From assembly GCF_010501055.1 (NCBI RefSeq), contig NZ_QVMO01000005.1, forward strand, positions 1 through 64,000: a DNA stretch of 64,000 bases, in the 5' to 3' direction. Position 1 is the stretch's first letter; each line of letters opens with the position of its first letter. The notes under the pieces were generated by a model, which saw nothing but the letters and a program-made list of their open reading frames with translations, ran no database searches and was not told the origin of the DNA. Source of the stretch: Dysgonomonas sp. 521. Its GTDB lineage: Bacteria > Bacteroidota > Bacteroidia > Bacteroidales > Dysgonomonadaceae. Of the stretch, positions 9,658 to 20,900 are shown piece after piece. A program made the position numbers and the translations under genes.

Positions 9658-9851
9658 TTTTAGTTTTTTGTTTCGTTTACTTTCTTTTTCTGTTAGCGAA
9701 TTGTCGGGTAGCTCATTTGCAGAAGTCCCGGCAATTTAGATACTAAACGTAATTTCAGAGATGAGGCCGACTCATCATTATATATTAACCAACTTGTAAC
9801 TTTTAAGCGGCATAAGCCGACAAAGCGCAATTGGGTAAGATAATATCCAAA

Positions 9852-10238
9852 TTAACGTTTTGAGAATTGAAATCTTTTTCTTGCTTTTGGTTGTCCCGGT
9901 TTTTTACGTTCTACAACGCGTGGGTCACGAGTCATAAATCCTTCGGCTCTGAGAGCAGACTTATCTTCCGGATTGATCTTAACCAGTGCGCGGGCGATAC
10001 CAAGGCGTGCAGCTTCTGCCTGTCCTTTATATCCGCCACCGTTAAGGTTAATCATGATGTCGTATTTTTCGGCAACAGCCAATTTGCTTAGCGGTTGTTT
10101 TACAACATACTGAAGAATAGTTGAAGGGAAGTAATTGTCTAGTTCACGTTTGTTGATAACAATTTTTCCGGTTCCTTCGCTTACGAATACGCGAGCTACA
10201 GCAGCTTTACGTCTTCCTATTGCATTTACTACTTCCAT
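9852..10238 (-). CDS. rpsI: 30S ribosomal protein S9
   Basis: 128 residues, with the S9 start VNAIGRRKAAVARVFV and the C-terminal KKPGQPKARKRFQFSKR tail whose last Arg reaches the P-site tRNA in the ribosome. Six bases separate it from rplM, the usual partner. The 193 bp between it and rpsB contain no gene and may hold an rpsB leader. Confidence 0.97.
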   Translation of the reverse strand: MEVVNAIGRRKAAVARVFVSEGTGKIVINKRELDNYFPSTILQYVVKQPLSKLAVAEKYDIMINLNGGGYKGQAEAARLGIARALVKINPEDKSALRAEGFMTRDPRVVERKKPGQPKARKRFQFSKR

Positions 10239-10244
10239 TAATTA

Positions 10245-10700
10245 TTATTTAAGAGCGTTAATATCTATTGTTTTTGGTTGTTGAGCCTCATGTTTGTGCT
10301 CTGTTCCTGCATATACATAAAGGTTTTTAAGAAGGGCAGCACCAAGACGGTTTTTAGGTAGCATACCTTTTACAACCTTCTGTACTAAGCGGTCAGCTCC
10401 TTTTTCCATCAATACGGCAGGAGTTGCTTCTCTTTGACCTCCAGGATAACCTGTATATCTCAGATAAACGCGATCGTTCCACTTGTTACCTGTAAGCACT
10501 ACTTTATCAGCATTGATGATGATAACATTGTCGCCACAGTCAACGTGCGGAGTAAAACTTGGTTTGTACTTCCCTCTCAGAAGTTTTGCCACTTTGGAGG
10601 CCATACGTCCCAGAGTCTGGCCTGTTGCGTCAATCACAACCCATTCTTTTTGTACGGTTGCTTTATTCGCTGAAATGGTCTTATAACTTAAAGTATCCAC
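10245..10700 (-). CDS. rplM: 50S ribosomal protein L13
   Basis: 151 residues with the L13 core VVIDATGQTLGRMASKVAKLLRGK and GMLPKNRLGAALLKNLYVYAG. It is the first gene of the ribosomal cluster. Its start lies about 125 bp downstream of a good promoter, leaving a leader long enough for autogenous control by a ribosomal protein. A TTATCG/CGATAA stem can be drawn there. Confidence 0.97.
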   Translation of the reverse strand: MDTLSYKTISANKATVQKEWVVIDATGQTLGRMASKVAKLLRGKYKPSFTPHVDCGDNVIIINADKVVLTGNKWNDRVYLRYTGYPGGQREATPAVLMEKGADRLVQKVVKGMLPKNRLGAALLKNLYVYAGTEHKHEAQQPKTIDINALK

Positions 10701-10830
10701 TTAATTAAAAATTAATTTGGTTAATGACTTTTTGATTTACACAACTTTTATCCGCTTATCGAGCTAAGATATAATAGGCGATAATCATTTGCAAATCAAT
10801 TTTTTACGTTTTATTTCGTAATAATCGGCT

Positions 10831-10863
10831 CGCAAAATTACTATTTTTCATTGGATTAACAAA
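10831..10863 (-). promoter_or_regulatory. Promoter of the rplM-rpsI-rpsB-tsf cluster
   Basis: On the minus strand a TTTG -33 element is followed after 19 nt by TAATTTTG, matching both halves of the Bacteroidetes housekeeping consensus. It is the best promoter in the window outside the RNA-repair island. Confidence 0.7.
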
Positions 10864-10925
10864 AAATAATGAAGGATTTTTGATGTGTTAGTGGTATATA
10901 AACTGTATTTGCAGGCAGTTATCAT

Positions 10926-11447
10926 TTATAAGGTCAATTCATAAAGGCGGAACCATTTCAGGTGTTCATATCCGAGCCCTAAATCCACTGTTCCTATATA
11001 TTCGTATCCATGCTTTTCGTATAAGGCTATCGCTACTGTATTATTTATGGAAACATCCAGCCGGATGGATTTCATATTCAGGCTGATCGCGTATTCTTTT
11101 GCGAAATTCAGCAATTGGGATGCGACCCCCTTATTCATGCTATCAGGTTTTGTAACGAGCGTATGGACTACTATGATATCCTTATAATCCGCGTCAATCT
11201 TCCATTTAACCTGATTGTACGCGTCTTCCGACTTATGGTTGAGGATAACGCTCCCGATGATTGTACCCTTATTTTCCAGAACGAAGAGGTTATTTTCTTC
11301 AATCCCTGTTACTGCGGTTTCTCTGACTGGATAGACGTGCTTTATCCATCCCGGATAGTTTATATTCGATTCGAGATAGTCATTCAGATCGTTATATAGA
11401 TTTTCTAAATTATCTATATCTGAAACGATTCCTTTCCTGATAGTCAT
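10926..11447 (-). CDS. GNAT-family N-acetyltransferase
   Basis: 173 residues with a GNAT fold. The acetyl-CoA loop is VTKPDSMNKGVASQLLNFAKEYA and the last motif is IALYEKHGYEYIGTVDLG. The substrate is unknown. It follows thyA at 19 nt and is probably co-transcribed with it. In many Bacteroidetes the gene after thyA is folA (dihydrofolate reductase); here a GNAT gene takes that place. Confidence 0.85.
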   Translation of the reverse strand: MTIRKGIVSDIDNLENLYNDLNDYLESNINYPGWIKHVYPVRETAVTGIEENNLFVLENKGTIIGSVILNHKSEDAYNQVKWKIDADYKDIIVVHTLVTKPDSMNKGVASQLLNFAKEYAISLNMKSIRLDVSINNTVAIALYEKHGYEYIGTVDLGLGYEHLKWFRLYELTL

Positions 11448-11466
11448 ATCATATCGTAGAAACCGT

Positions 11467-12261
11467 TTATACAGCTACTTCTCCCTTTATATGCGGATGC
11501 GGGTCGTATCCTTCGAGCTGGAAGTCCTCATATTTAAAGTCGAAAATACTTTTTACATCCGGGTTGATAATCATACGTGGCAATGGGCGAAGGTCGCGCG
11601 AGAGTTGGAGCTTTACCTGTTCCAGATGGTTAGTGTATATATGCGCATCGCCTAGTGTGTGGATAAAGTCTCCCTCTTGTAAACCAGTTACCTGTGCCAT
11701 CATTTTCAATAGCAAGGCGTAGGAAGCTATATTGAATGGTACACCCAGAAAAATATCAGCACTGCGCTGATAAAGTTGCAAACTCAGTTTACCATCCGCC
11801 ACGTAAAACTGGAAAAAAGCGTGGCAGGGTGGGAGGTTCATATTCGGCAGATCGGCTACGTTCCACGAACTAACTATTATGCGCCTCGAGTCGGGATTAT
11901 TTTTTAATGTATCTACAACGTTGGTTATCTGGTCTATATGCCCTCCATTATAATCAGGCCATGAACGCCATTGATAGCCGTAGATATGCCCTAGATCTCC
12001 ATTCTCATCTGCCCATTCGTTCCAGATGCGTACGCCGTGATCCTGCAAATATTTTGCATTGGTGTCTCCGGCAAGGAACCAGAGTAGTTCGTATATGATT
12101 GATTTTAAGTGTAACTTTTTAGTTGTGAGCACAGGAAAACCATCGGCCAGATTGTAACGGCTCTGATGCCCGAAAATACTGATTGTACCTGTTCCTGTAC
12201 GGTCGCTTTTCTCTACACCTTCCGAAAGGACACGTTTCAACAGGTCGTGATATTGTTTCAT
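11467..12261 (-). CDS. thyA: Thymidylate synthase
   Basis: A 264-residue cytoplasmic enzyme that methylates dUMP to dTMP with methylenetetrahydrofolate. It shows the catalytic Cys in [13 protein letters not shown], the dUMP-binding [19 protein letters not shown], and [13 protein letters not shown]. Length equals the E. coli enzyme. The C terminus IKGEVAV is the normal closing tail. Confidence 0.97.
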   Translation of the reverse strand: MKQYHDLLKRVLSEGVEKSDRTGTGTISIFGHQSRYNLADGFPVLTTKKLHLKSIIYELLWFLAGDTNAKYLQDHGVRIWNEWADENGDLGHIYGYQWRSWPDYNGGHIDQITNVVDTLKNNPDSRRIIVSSWNVADLPNMNLPPCHAFFQFYVADGKLSLQLYQRSADIFLGVPFNIASYALLLKMMAQVTGLQEGDFIHTLGDAHIYTNHLEQVKLQLSRDLRPLPRMIINPDVKSIFDFKYEDFQLEGYDPHPHIKGEVAV

Positions 12262-12286
12262 TTGTTTCTCTTTTAATTTTTGAATA

Positions 12287-12294
12287 CAAAAGTA
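12287..12294 (-). promoter_or_regulatory. -7 promoter element of thyA
   Basis: The minus strand reads TACTTTTG, matching TAnnTTTG, about 26 bp before the thyA start. Confidence 0.55.
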
Positions 12295-12381
12295 GGGGAT
12301 TAAAAGTGAAAAACGAAATAAATAGCCTATCTCAAAAGTGAAAAATTATTTAGGAAAAATTTAGACCGGTTCTTAAAATAC

Positions 12382-12417
12382 AAAAGCCCGGTTGTTTTTA
12401 AATTAACCAGGCTTTTT
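12382..12417 (-). terminator. Terminator of the rprXY pair
   Basis: AAAGCCCGGTT pairs with AACCAGGCTTT (one mismatch) around an AT-rich loop and has T-rich flanks. It follows the response-regulator stop codon. Confidence 0.75.
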
Positions 12418-12433
12418 ATCATCGTTCGCTTAT

Positions 12434-13147
12434 TTATTCAGCGCTTTCTTCTTCGCTTACAGGTGCTATTAATTTGTAGCCTTTACCATGTATATTGATA
12501 ATCTCGATACTTGGATCCGGCTTCAATAGCTTACGCAACTTAGTGATATACACGTCCATACTGCGGGCATTGAAGTAGTTATCATCTACCCAGATTTGTT
12601 TCAGGGCATGATTCCTTTCCAGAATGTCATTAGCGTGAGCGCATAGCAGAGCCAGCAGTTCGGCTTCTTTGGTTGTCAGTTTAGTACTTTCCCCGTTGAT
12701 CGTCAAAATTTGCTTTTGAGTATCGAAGTTCATATTACCAAACTGGTAAATTTGCTGTTCTTTACTTCTTTTACCTTTCACACGGCGGAAAATGGCTTCG
12801 ATACGAAGTACGAGTTCTTCCATACTGAAAGGTTTGGTGATGTAGTCATCTGCTCCGGCTTTGAATCCTTCCAGAATATCGTCTTTCATATTCTTTGCTG
12901 TCAAAAATATGATAGGTATTTCTGTATTGATCGCCCTGATTTCTTTTACCAGAGTGATACCGTCTTTTTTAGGCATCATGACATCCAGTATACACAGGTC
13001 ATACTTTTCTTTGACAAAACCTTTGTAGCCGACTTCCCCGTCGGTATAGAGGTCAGTGTCATAACCCTTTGCCTGAAGATACTCTCTTAGCAACATACCA
13101 AGATTTTCGTCATCTTCACATAAAAATAATTTCAATTTTTCTTCCAT
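12434..13147 (-). CDS. rprY: OmpR-family response regulator, RprY-like
   Basis: 237 residues: receiver domain ~1-120 with the phosphoacceptor Asp in CILDVMMPKKDG and the conserved Lys in DDYITKPFS, then a winged-helix DNA-binding domain (TTKEAELLALLCAHANDILERNHALKQIW). Overall it resembles RprY of Bacteroides fragilis and Porphyromonas gingivalis, which is linked there to stress and membrane-related genes. The gene name is by resemblance. It follows its kinase at 44 nt. Confidence 0.88.
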   Translation of the reverse strand: MEEKLKLFLCEDDENLGMLLREYLQAKGYDTDLYTDGEVGYKGFVKEKYDLCILDVMMPKKDGITLVKEIRAINTEIPIIFLTAKNMKDDILEGFKAGADDYITKPFSMEELVLRIEAIFRRVKGKRSKEQQIYQFGNMNFDTQKQILTINGESTKLTTKEAELLALLCAHANDILERNHALKQIWVDDNYFNARSMDVYITKLRKLLKPDPSIEIINIHGKGYKLIAPVSEEESAE

Positions 13148-13191
13148 AACTTACTTATTTACAGTTTACTTCTTGTTTTGTTTTTGTCGGA

Positions 13192-14763
13192 CTAATCTTT
13201 AGTTTTCCTTATTGGCAGACAAATAATAAATTTAGTACCCTTTCCTAAATCACTTTCTGCTTTTATAGTCCCTTTATGATCTTCTATTATCTTTCTCACG
13301 TATGCCAATCCGAGTCCAAATCCTTTAACATCGTGCCTGTTACCTGTCGATACACGGTAGAATCGTTCGAAGATCTTCTTTACGTATTCTTTTTTTATAC
13401 CGATGCCATTGTCTTCTATCGACATATATAGCTTATTATTGCTATTCCATGTTCGAATCATCAGCTCCAAAGGCACATCTTCCTTTCTATATTTTACAGC
13501 ATTATCAAGCAGGTTGAACAAGACATTCGTAAAATGCATCTTATCGGCTTCTATTGTAGAATCGGTAGCCTCCAGGTCTATATCCAGATTTCCTCCGAAT
13601 TTTTCTACTTTTAGCTGGAATGTATTGGCAACGCTTACGACTATATCATTCGCGTCTAATTCCTTCATTTTCAACGTGGCTTTCTGTTTCTCAAACAGGG
13701 ACATCTGGAGTACTTTTTCCACCTGGAAACTCAATCGTTCCGTTTCATCATTTATTACGCCTGATATATGTTTAAATACTTCGGGAGACTTGGTTATCGA
13801 CCCGTCTTTTAACATCTGGGCTGCCAGCGATATGGTTGACACAGGGGTTTTTAGTTCGTGGGTCATATTGTTCATAAAGTCACTCTTCATTTCCGATAAA
13901 CGCTTTTGCCGGAATGTGATATAGATCATGATTATAAATGTAACCAGCAGGATAAATGTGAATATAATAGCCGGATACAGAAATGATACTTCACTGGACA
14001 GATAATGTCCTCTATCTGGGAAATAAACCTTTAAATAGGTCACTTTGTTTTGTGGATCGTTAGGAAATAATACTTGTTGATAGACATTTTTTTTATCCTT
14101 ATCCAAAAAACGTGGCTGCCTGTACACCGGTTTATCATTTTTATCTACAACTTCGTACTGAAACGGTAACTCTATATTATTATTTTTTAATTCATACTTT
14201 ATGTTGGTTTCCATATCCTTAAAGTTTATTCTTTCTTCCAATGGTACATCACTGGCAGATTTGAATATCCTGTTAAGAACATCGTTCATAATGTCTTTTT
14301 CGTAGAGATATCGCTTCATTTGCTCTTCCTGTAGGTCGAAGAACGTCTTAGAGATGGCATTTGTGCCTCCTTTTGGCGACTGAAACACCTGTTTAGGTGG
14401 TTTTGTCTGTACTGTGGTTACATTGTGTTCCATATAAATTTCAGTTCCGTCAGGTGCTGTTACTTTTGCTCTTTGCTGATGGGTAACAGTTTCTTCCTGG
14501 GGCTGATTTTTTAATGCCAGGGAACGTTTGTAGGCCGCTGCGTCTTTTTTCTGAGTTTCAATGAACGCTTCATCCAGATATTTTTTTGTTTGATCTAGTT
14601 CCAGATTTCTGGAAATTTGAGCTAAACTCCGGTTGACCGCTTCATTAAACTGATCACTCCTCAATCTGATAGATTCGCGGAGATAGGTTATTTGTAAGTA
14701 CAACAGGCCAAAGAATGTAACAGCCATTATCGCTGCAAGTATCCAAATAGTTGATTTTTTCAT
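13192..14763 (-). CDS. rprX: Membrane sensor histidine kinase, RprX-like
   Basis: 523 residues. One membrane helix near residues 5-27, a ~240-residue periplasmic domain, and a second helix near 265-287 (YPAIIFTFILLVTFIIMIYITF). The phosphoacceptor His is in NNMTHELKTPVSTISLAAQ, followed by N-box NVLFNLLDNAVKY and G-boxes EDNGIGIKKEY and GFGLGLAYV. No HAMP domain is obvious. It pairs with the response regulator downstream. Confidence 0.88.
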   Translation of the reverse strand: MKKSTIWILAAIMAVTFFGLLYLQITYLRESIRLRSDQFNEAVNRSLAQISRNLELDQTKKYLDEAFIETQKKDAAAYKRSLALKNQPQEETVTHQQRAKVTAPDGTEIYMEHNVTTVQTKPPKQVFQSPKGGTNAISKTFFDLQEEQMKRYLYEKDIMNDVLNRIFKSASDVPLEERINFKDMETNIKYELKNNNIELPFQYEVVDKNDKPVYRQPRFLDKDKKNVYQQVLFPNDPQNKVTYLKVYFPDRGHYLSSEVSFLYPAIIFTFILLVTFIIMIYITFRQKRLSEMKSDFMNNMTHELKTPVSTISLAAQMLKDGSITKSPEVFKHISGVINDETERLSFQVEKVLQMSLFEKQKATLKMKELDANDIVVSVANTFQLKVEKFGGNLDIDLEATDSTIEADKMHFTNVLFNLLDNAVKYRKEDVPLELMIRTWNSNNKLYMSIEDNGIGIKKEYVKKIFERFYRVSTGNRHDVKGFGLGLAYVRKIIEDHKGTIKAESDLGKGTKFIICLPIRKTKD

Positions 14764-14944
14764 TTTTCTTTGCTCCTCTTTCTACTTCAATCTTCTTTAG
14801 TCAGTTAAATATACGCTAAAATTATCAAACATTAACTTGCTTTGCTCTGAATAATTATTTAACAAATGAAAGTAAGATATTGTTTAACATTTGAAAAAAT
14901 AAACATAAAGGATTTTTTTTCTTATGCAAACTTATAAATATTTT

Positions 14945-17900
14945 TTATTGTATAAGCGTAAATTTTAGACTAATACCAAAGTTACTGTTTGTTGTAGGGT
15001 ATGAAGATGATGATATTAATGGTTTATTCAAAATACGATCGTAAAAAGCCCTCAATGTTAAGGCTCTGCTTAGTGTATAATCTGCCGATAGTTTTAGTGT
15101 AAAGATGGTTACTCCACTGGTTGCCTGTGTGTAGCTTTCTTCTATCTTACGCAGCAGCGATTCGGTTGTTTTGTACGACACATCCGCTTTGATATTCAGG
15201 TCGTTGTTGAAGTTTTTCGGAGTTCTGGAAGTGAGTCCGATGACACGGTTAAATTCATTGATACGGTACCCGAATCCCAATACGAATTCTTTTTCAAGGT
15301 ATTCTATTATTTGATAGGACGACATATTCAGTGTAATCGTACGCGAATGGTTGTACTGGCTGTTTATGTTCATATTATTGTTCAGAATACCTTCTGCACC
15401 GATGAGCGGCCTGAATAGCTCCGTAATACCTACCGATGAGATATTGTATGGCGATGATGGGGTAGGGTTACCGCTGAGGATATCACGTATATATCCGAGG
15501 TCGCCACCTCCTCCGTCGGCCTGCATCCAGTCGGTAAAAGAGCTGTAGCTGCCCACCTGATAAAAACAACTATACAAATGGTTTAACCTCAACGACTTGA
15601 ATTTCGACTTAATGAAAGGTATATTAATCAATCCGTCGTAGGTTATAGTCCAGTTGGGTAATAATGACAGAAGGGACGGGAACGCAGATAGCGAGGTTTT
15701 GCCGGCATCCTTCCCTGTATAAGCTGCTATGAAAGCGGGTATCATAACATCTGCCGAGTTAGGGTCTACAGCCCCGATTGCCGAAGAGTACTGTAATCCG
15801 CTATAACCTGTTTCACCCATAAATCCACCCATCGGGTATCTTGTCTGCGAATACTGTGATTCTAAGCGGTTTGTTATCGTTTCCCTGTTTTTCAGAAATT
15901 GGTCGAACGCGTCGGATTGGTAGTTGTTTTTGGCATTACTGCTCCTGAGCGCAGTCTTCAAGGCAATGGTGGTCATTGAGAAATTCCCGCCTAGTGTGCG
16001 AGGCATACCTTCGTACATGTATTGAAGTTCTGTTCTTTTATTATTTTCATAACTGGCGTTCAGCTCTATCTTGAAATCCTTGAAGGGCTCTATCTGCGCT
16101 CTGATGTCAAGCTTTTCGGCGCTGGAGTATACGGCAGGCGAAATGTTCATGGTGTCGTTCATCAACAGCCAGTCCCTGTTTAACGACTTATTGATAAATT
16201 CTTCCCCGCCCTCAAATCCGAAAGCAAAACCCAACCCCGGTACCAGCCCGTATTCATCAGAGCTTTTTTGTCCGAACATGTCTCCAACCCCGGGTATGAA
16301 ACCTGAAATGTGCGTTTCCTTACGTTTTGAGTAATTGATATTTATCGTGCGTAAAGACATCAATCCCCTGGCTGAGTATTCGGCAATGTCAGTCAGTATT
16401 TTGGACGTACCGGAGTCCCCCGACTTATTTTCTATGTTGATTTGTATATTTGCAGAATCTTTGTTCGTTATCAGTATCGTATTTTCGTCCGTCTTTTTGT
16501 ATTTTATGGAATATGGTTTCCCGTCCTTTTTTGCTAGTACTTGTATATTTTTCGTGTTTAGCCCATGCTTTAAAGTGTATGTAGTATCTTTTCGCAAAAC
16601 TATATCTTGAGAAAAGCGTCTTTTTTCGGGCTGGCGTTTTGCTTGCTGGCGTTGGCTTGGCGACTGCCTTCGTCTGGAATCGAACCGCTCGTTAACTCTT
16701 TTGAGGAATCCCCATTTGTTGTACAGCGAAACCATATCGAGCCTGTTTGTAAGCTCTACGGTAATATTGTTGCTGATGGTATTTCCTATTTCAACATTAT
16801 CTACTTCTGCCCCGCGATCCCATTGGTAGCCGCTTGTATAGCTTGCATTGGATGTGAGCCAGTCCATAGCAGGGATGTTGCGGAACGGGAACTGGTAAGT
16901 CACACGCGCTATCTGCCTGTATGATAGCGGGCTTCCCAGATTCTTGATGCTGTGCATCACAGAGTCTTTCCATATTTCGTAGTCGCCACGGTTAAGCTGT
17001 TTATTCACTTGCAGGAATGGTTCTTCTATTTCGGCTCTGGTTCCCGACTGGAAGGAGAATTTCAGGTTCTTTGTGAAATCCCAGCTTATGTTGAAATCCC
17101 TGTCCCAGAGGAATGACTGGCTCCATGATAAGAACTCGCTATTGTTTTCCCCTCCAAGCGAATAGCTTTCGATGTCACGCAACAATGTTTCGGTATAATA
17201 GCGGTTGATCCTGGAATCGAAAGATATATTGCTGGGCAGATAGTTGAAACCAAGCGATTTCGCAAATTTAGCTGCCCCGGATTTACTCTTCGTATTTTTG
17301 AATGGTTCCCATGTTTTTGCCAGTGGAACATAATTATAGCTGAATGTCAGGTTGTAATTCTTCGTAAGATCATAGACCGTACTCGGATCTTTTCTCTCTG
17401 TCTGGCTATATGAGTAGCCGAAACTAAAGTTTGCCGGGTCGTAAGGCATCGGTGTCTTACTTTGTATGTTTACTCTTACATTATTAAGGCTGAAACTTTT
17501 CGTTGTCGATTTTTCCTGCGCCAGGCTCTTTATCGAATCTTTCTCAGCTTTGGTATCTACCAGGCTCATCGATTCTTTTAGCGTAACGTCCTGATCAAAG
17601 GGATCATATTTAGGTGTTGTCGTTTCATTAGAGTAGGAGTAATACATGGGCATGCTCACTTTGGCCTTTTCGGGGAAGAACCGGCCTAATTCTAAATTGG
17701 CGGCAATGCTGTATGTATGGTAGTCATCCTGACGCCTTTCCATCAGGCTCTGGTCTAATGCTCCAAATCCGGCAGTCTCTTTTCGTCCTGATACGCTTAT
17801 ATTCCCTATGTCGGAAAGCGCTACATTCAGATTCCCCTGAGCAGCCCATCCGCCTTCTTCGTCATAATCGGTCAGGCGGAGTTCGTTTATCCATACTTCG

Positions 17901-20900
17901 CCCGATTTAACCCGCTTAGAGTCATTACGCACACCTATCATGATTACATATACATCAGACAAGGACGGGTTACCCATGACGCTGATTTTGTTATTCGGCT
18001 TGTCAGGGTCATATTCTGTGTATTCCGTTGTATAAGACACGGTTGAGTTGGCTTTGCGCTTCTCCCTGTTTCTGTTTAGTTTTATATCTTTTAGCAATTC
18101 AAGAGAGAGGTCGAACATATTATCCTGTGGCCATACTGCATACCTGTCATTGGTGTTGTTGTTGCTATAACTGCCTTCGGGTGTGATTGTCAGAGGGATT
18201 TCATATTCGTAATAGTTGTTCTTATAGTCTGAGCCTAAACGCATAAATACGGTCAGTTCGCCTTTTTGGAGGTCGGTTTCGTTTATCAGATTCTCTGCAT
18301 GGACAAAGAGCTGTATGCGTTTGTAACGTCTCAGGTCGTAAGATGTATTTTTGTATATAGCGCGGGAATCTTCGGGTGTCAGATTTAAGACGCGCATTGA
18401 TAGTGATTGCTCGTTTTCTTTGGTTACTTGAGTCTGGTCTGGGTCGATGGAACGGCTGATCCCCGGAGGCAATACATAATTGACCGGCTTACGGTCGGCG
18501 TTTTCTTCTATATTGACAGTAGAAACATCGATAGTACCGTTACCCAAAGCTTTGCCGTCAGTCAGGTCTTGTTCGTAGATGCGCCAGTCGCCACGTACCA
18601 GTTGTAGTGTCCCAAAACGGAGGAAGGTTGGCTGGTCGAAGCCTGTAAGGAACATTCTCATAAAGCGGATGCTCTTAAAGTCCTGTATATTCCCTTTTTT
18701 GTCTCCTTGCCGAACCGGAACTTTGAACTGATACCAGTTTACCCGCTCTTCTTTTCCGTTACGGAGTGTTACGTTCACTTCCCGTTTGTCTACGATATAG
18801 CTATCGCCGATCTCCATCTTGTCAGGGTCTAACGGAACTTTGTATTGGAAATAGGCTTCGTTTTCGTTCAAGGTATTGTCCTGATCTATATCTTCTACAT
18901 CGGGAGTAGTACGTGCCGCAGTAGAGTAACTTTCCCCGCTTTGGTTTGTAGGCTTGGAATTGCCCTCAGTACCATTGTAATATTTATAACGATCCAGAAT
19001 ACTTTTTTCTTCCCTGTCGTAATCCGAACCACGGTAGAAGTGATACAAATCCCTTGAAGGCGTATTCAACGGAGAGAACTGGTCATCCTGCATCTCATTC
19101 AGTACGGCCTGTGACACTCTGGATTTGAACTCGGTCAGGAACTTTTTGTAAATATCATGTTCCATTTCCTCAAAACGGTTGAGGCCGTTGTATCCTACGT
19201 CCTGCTTTTCTCTGGCAGTATCACCCTGGTTGTCGTCAAATGCATATACTGTAGATTGCCGTGTCGGCATTTTACCCCAGACCGTATATTCGAAAGCGGC
19301 AGGATCTCCATCGACAGGAAGCCCGTTTTCGTAGAATTTTTTTCCATCTTTCAATATGTCTTCGGAAATTTCTCCAAGGTTGAAATATAAATCTCCCCCT
19401 TTGTTCGGATTTGCGCTGGTCGAATTATACACAAAAGGATCCATCAGCCAGAACTCGATATATTCGATGTTTGACGATTCAAAATCGCGTACATCCATTT
19501 TGCGGGTAATACCTGCCCAGCGTTTCGCCGGCTGTAATAATTTACCATCCGAATTCATTTGTGTAGCGTCCAGATTATATGGCCCCCGTTCGTCGGGGTA
19601 ATAAGACAGGTTCAGCACCGGTATTGTAGCCGATTCGGTGTATTTTATATCTTTATTCGGATATATTTCGCTAATCCCTATCTCACGGACGTAGTGATTG
19701 GACAGGTCTTCAGCGCTTATGTGCCCCGGCTTGAGTGATGAACCTCTCCGTGTAAACAGAGGGTCTACCGAGAACCATGCCAACATCGCCCTGTTTTTGG
19801 CATAGGCAATATCTTCCTTGTCTTTAGGTGTGACAGGGTATAATAAATTCAGATCTTCTGTCGAGTTTTGTGGTGTGGAGGCCAGTGACCACGCGTACGA
19901 GCTTTTGAGGTCTATGCTCGATTGGGATGATTCGAAGTCGTCCAGATATGAATAGCCTCCGGTTTCTTTGTTCTGGTAATGTCCCGGTATCATGTGGGCA
20001 AATTCTCCCATAAAACTGATGTTGGACGGTTGTGTAGCTTCTACAAACGGAATTTTGTCGATCAGGTTGGTAAGCCACATCGATTCTGTCTTGAATGATG
20101 TATTCAACCCCCAGATAGTATTCTTTACTGCTTCTTCTCCGATAACCGTTTTTGTGGTCAGCGGTTTTTCGTACAGGTGCATGATGGTTCCGCCAATGTT
20201 GAAATTCTTCGTTATATCATAACTTAAATTTAACCCCATCAGCGTTTTCCGTTGCATGCCCAGCGCCCGTTCTTCCAGAGATGTTTGTATATTGGCATCC
20301 GAGTCTGTCAGGCTCTGGTTGATGATGGTAACCCTGCCGGATGTATAGTCTACGATGTAATCCGTACCTTCGGTAAGCGTCATGCCATTGGCCGTAACCT
20401 TTACGGAACCTTCGGGTATGTTTGTGGAACCCAGATCTATTTCTGAACTGTTGGTGGCTGAACCTCTGTAAGTCCCGTATATCTTGAATTTGTTTTTTTC
20501 GGCTATTTGTTTGGCGACAGTCAATGTAGAGTCGTACAATTCCTGATAAACATAGTTCTTCGCAATAGAGGAACTCCCTATTTTACGGGCAAGGTGTTTC
20601 CCGAATGGTTCGGCAACGGGGAAGTAGATACGTCCTGTTTGAGATTGTACGGTAAACCCTTCCACATAGTCGAATATACCATCGCCTTTGGTTCCGTCTT
20701 TTTGTGTAACTTCCTTGTTTTGTGAATTCAACCGGTCCAGGTTCATCACCTTTATCAGGAGCTGGTTTTTGATATTTCCCTCAGGTATATAGTTGATGTA
20801 TGTACCCAGTGTATCAGACTGGTAAGATATATTCAGCCGGAAACGGTCTTGTTGAATGCTGTTCGCCCCCAGATAATATACGTTTTTCATCATCAGGTCC

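Noticed and set aside
16607-20222. Several plus- and minus-strand frames of 60-105 residues inside sprA.
   Set aside because: They are antisense or alternative-frame shadows of a continuous 2,502-residue gene with family motifs throughout.
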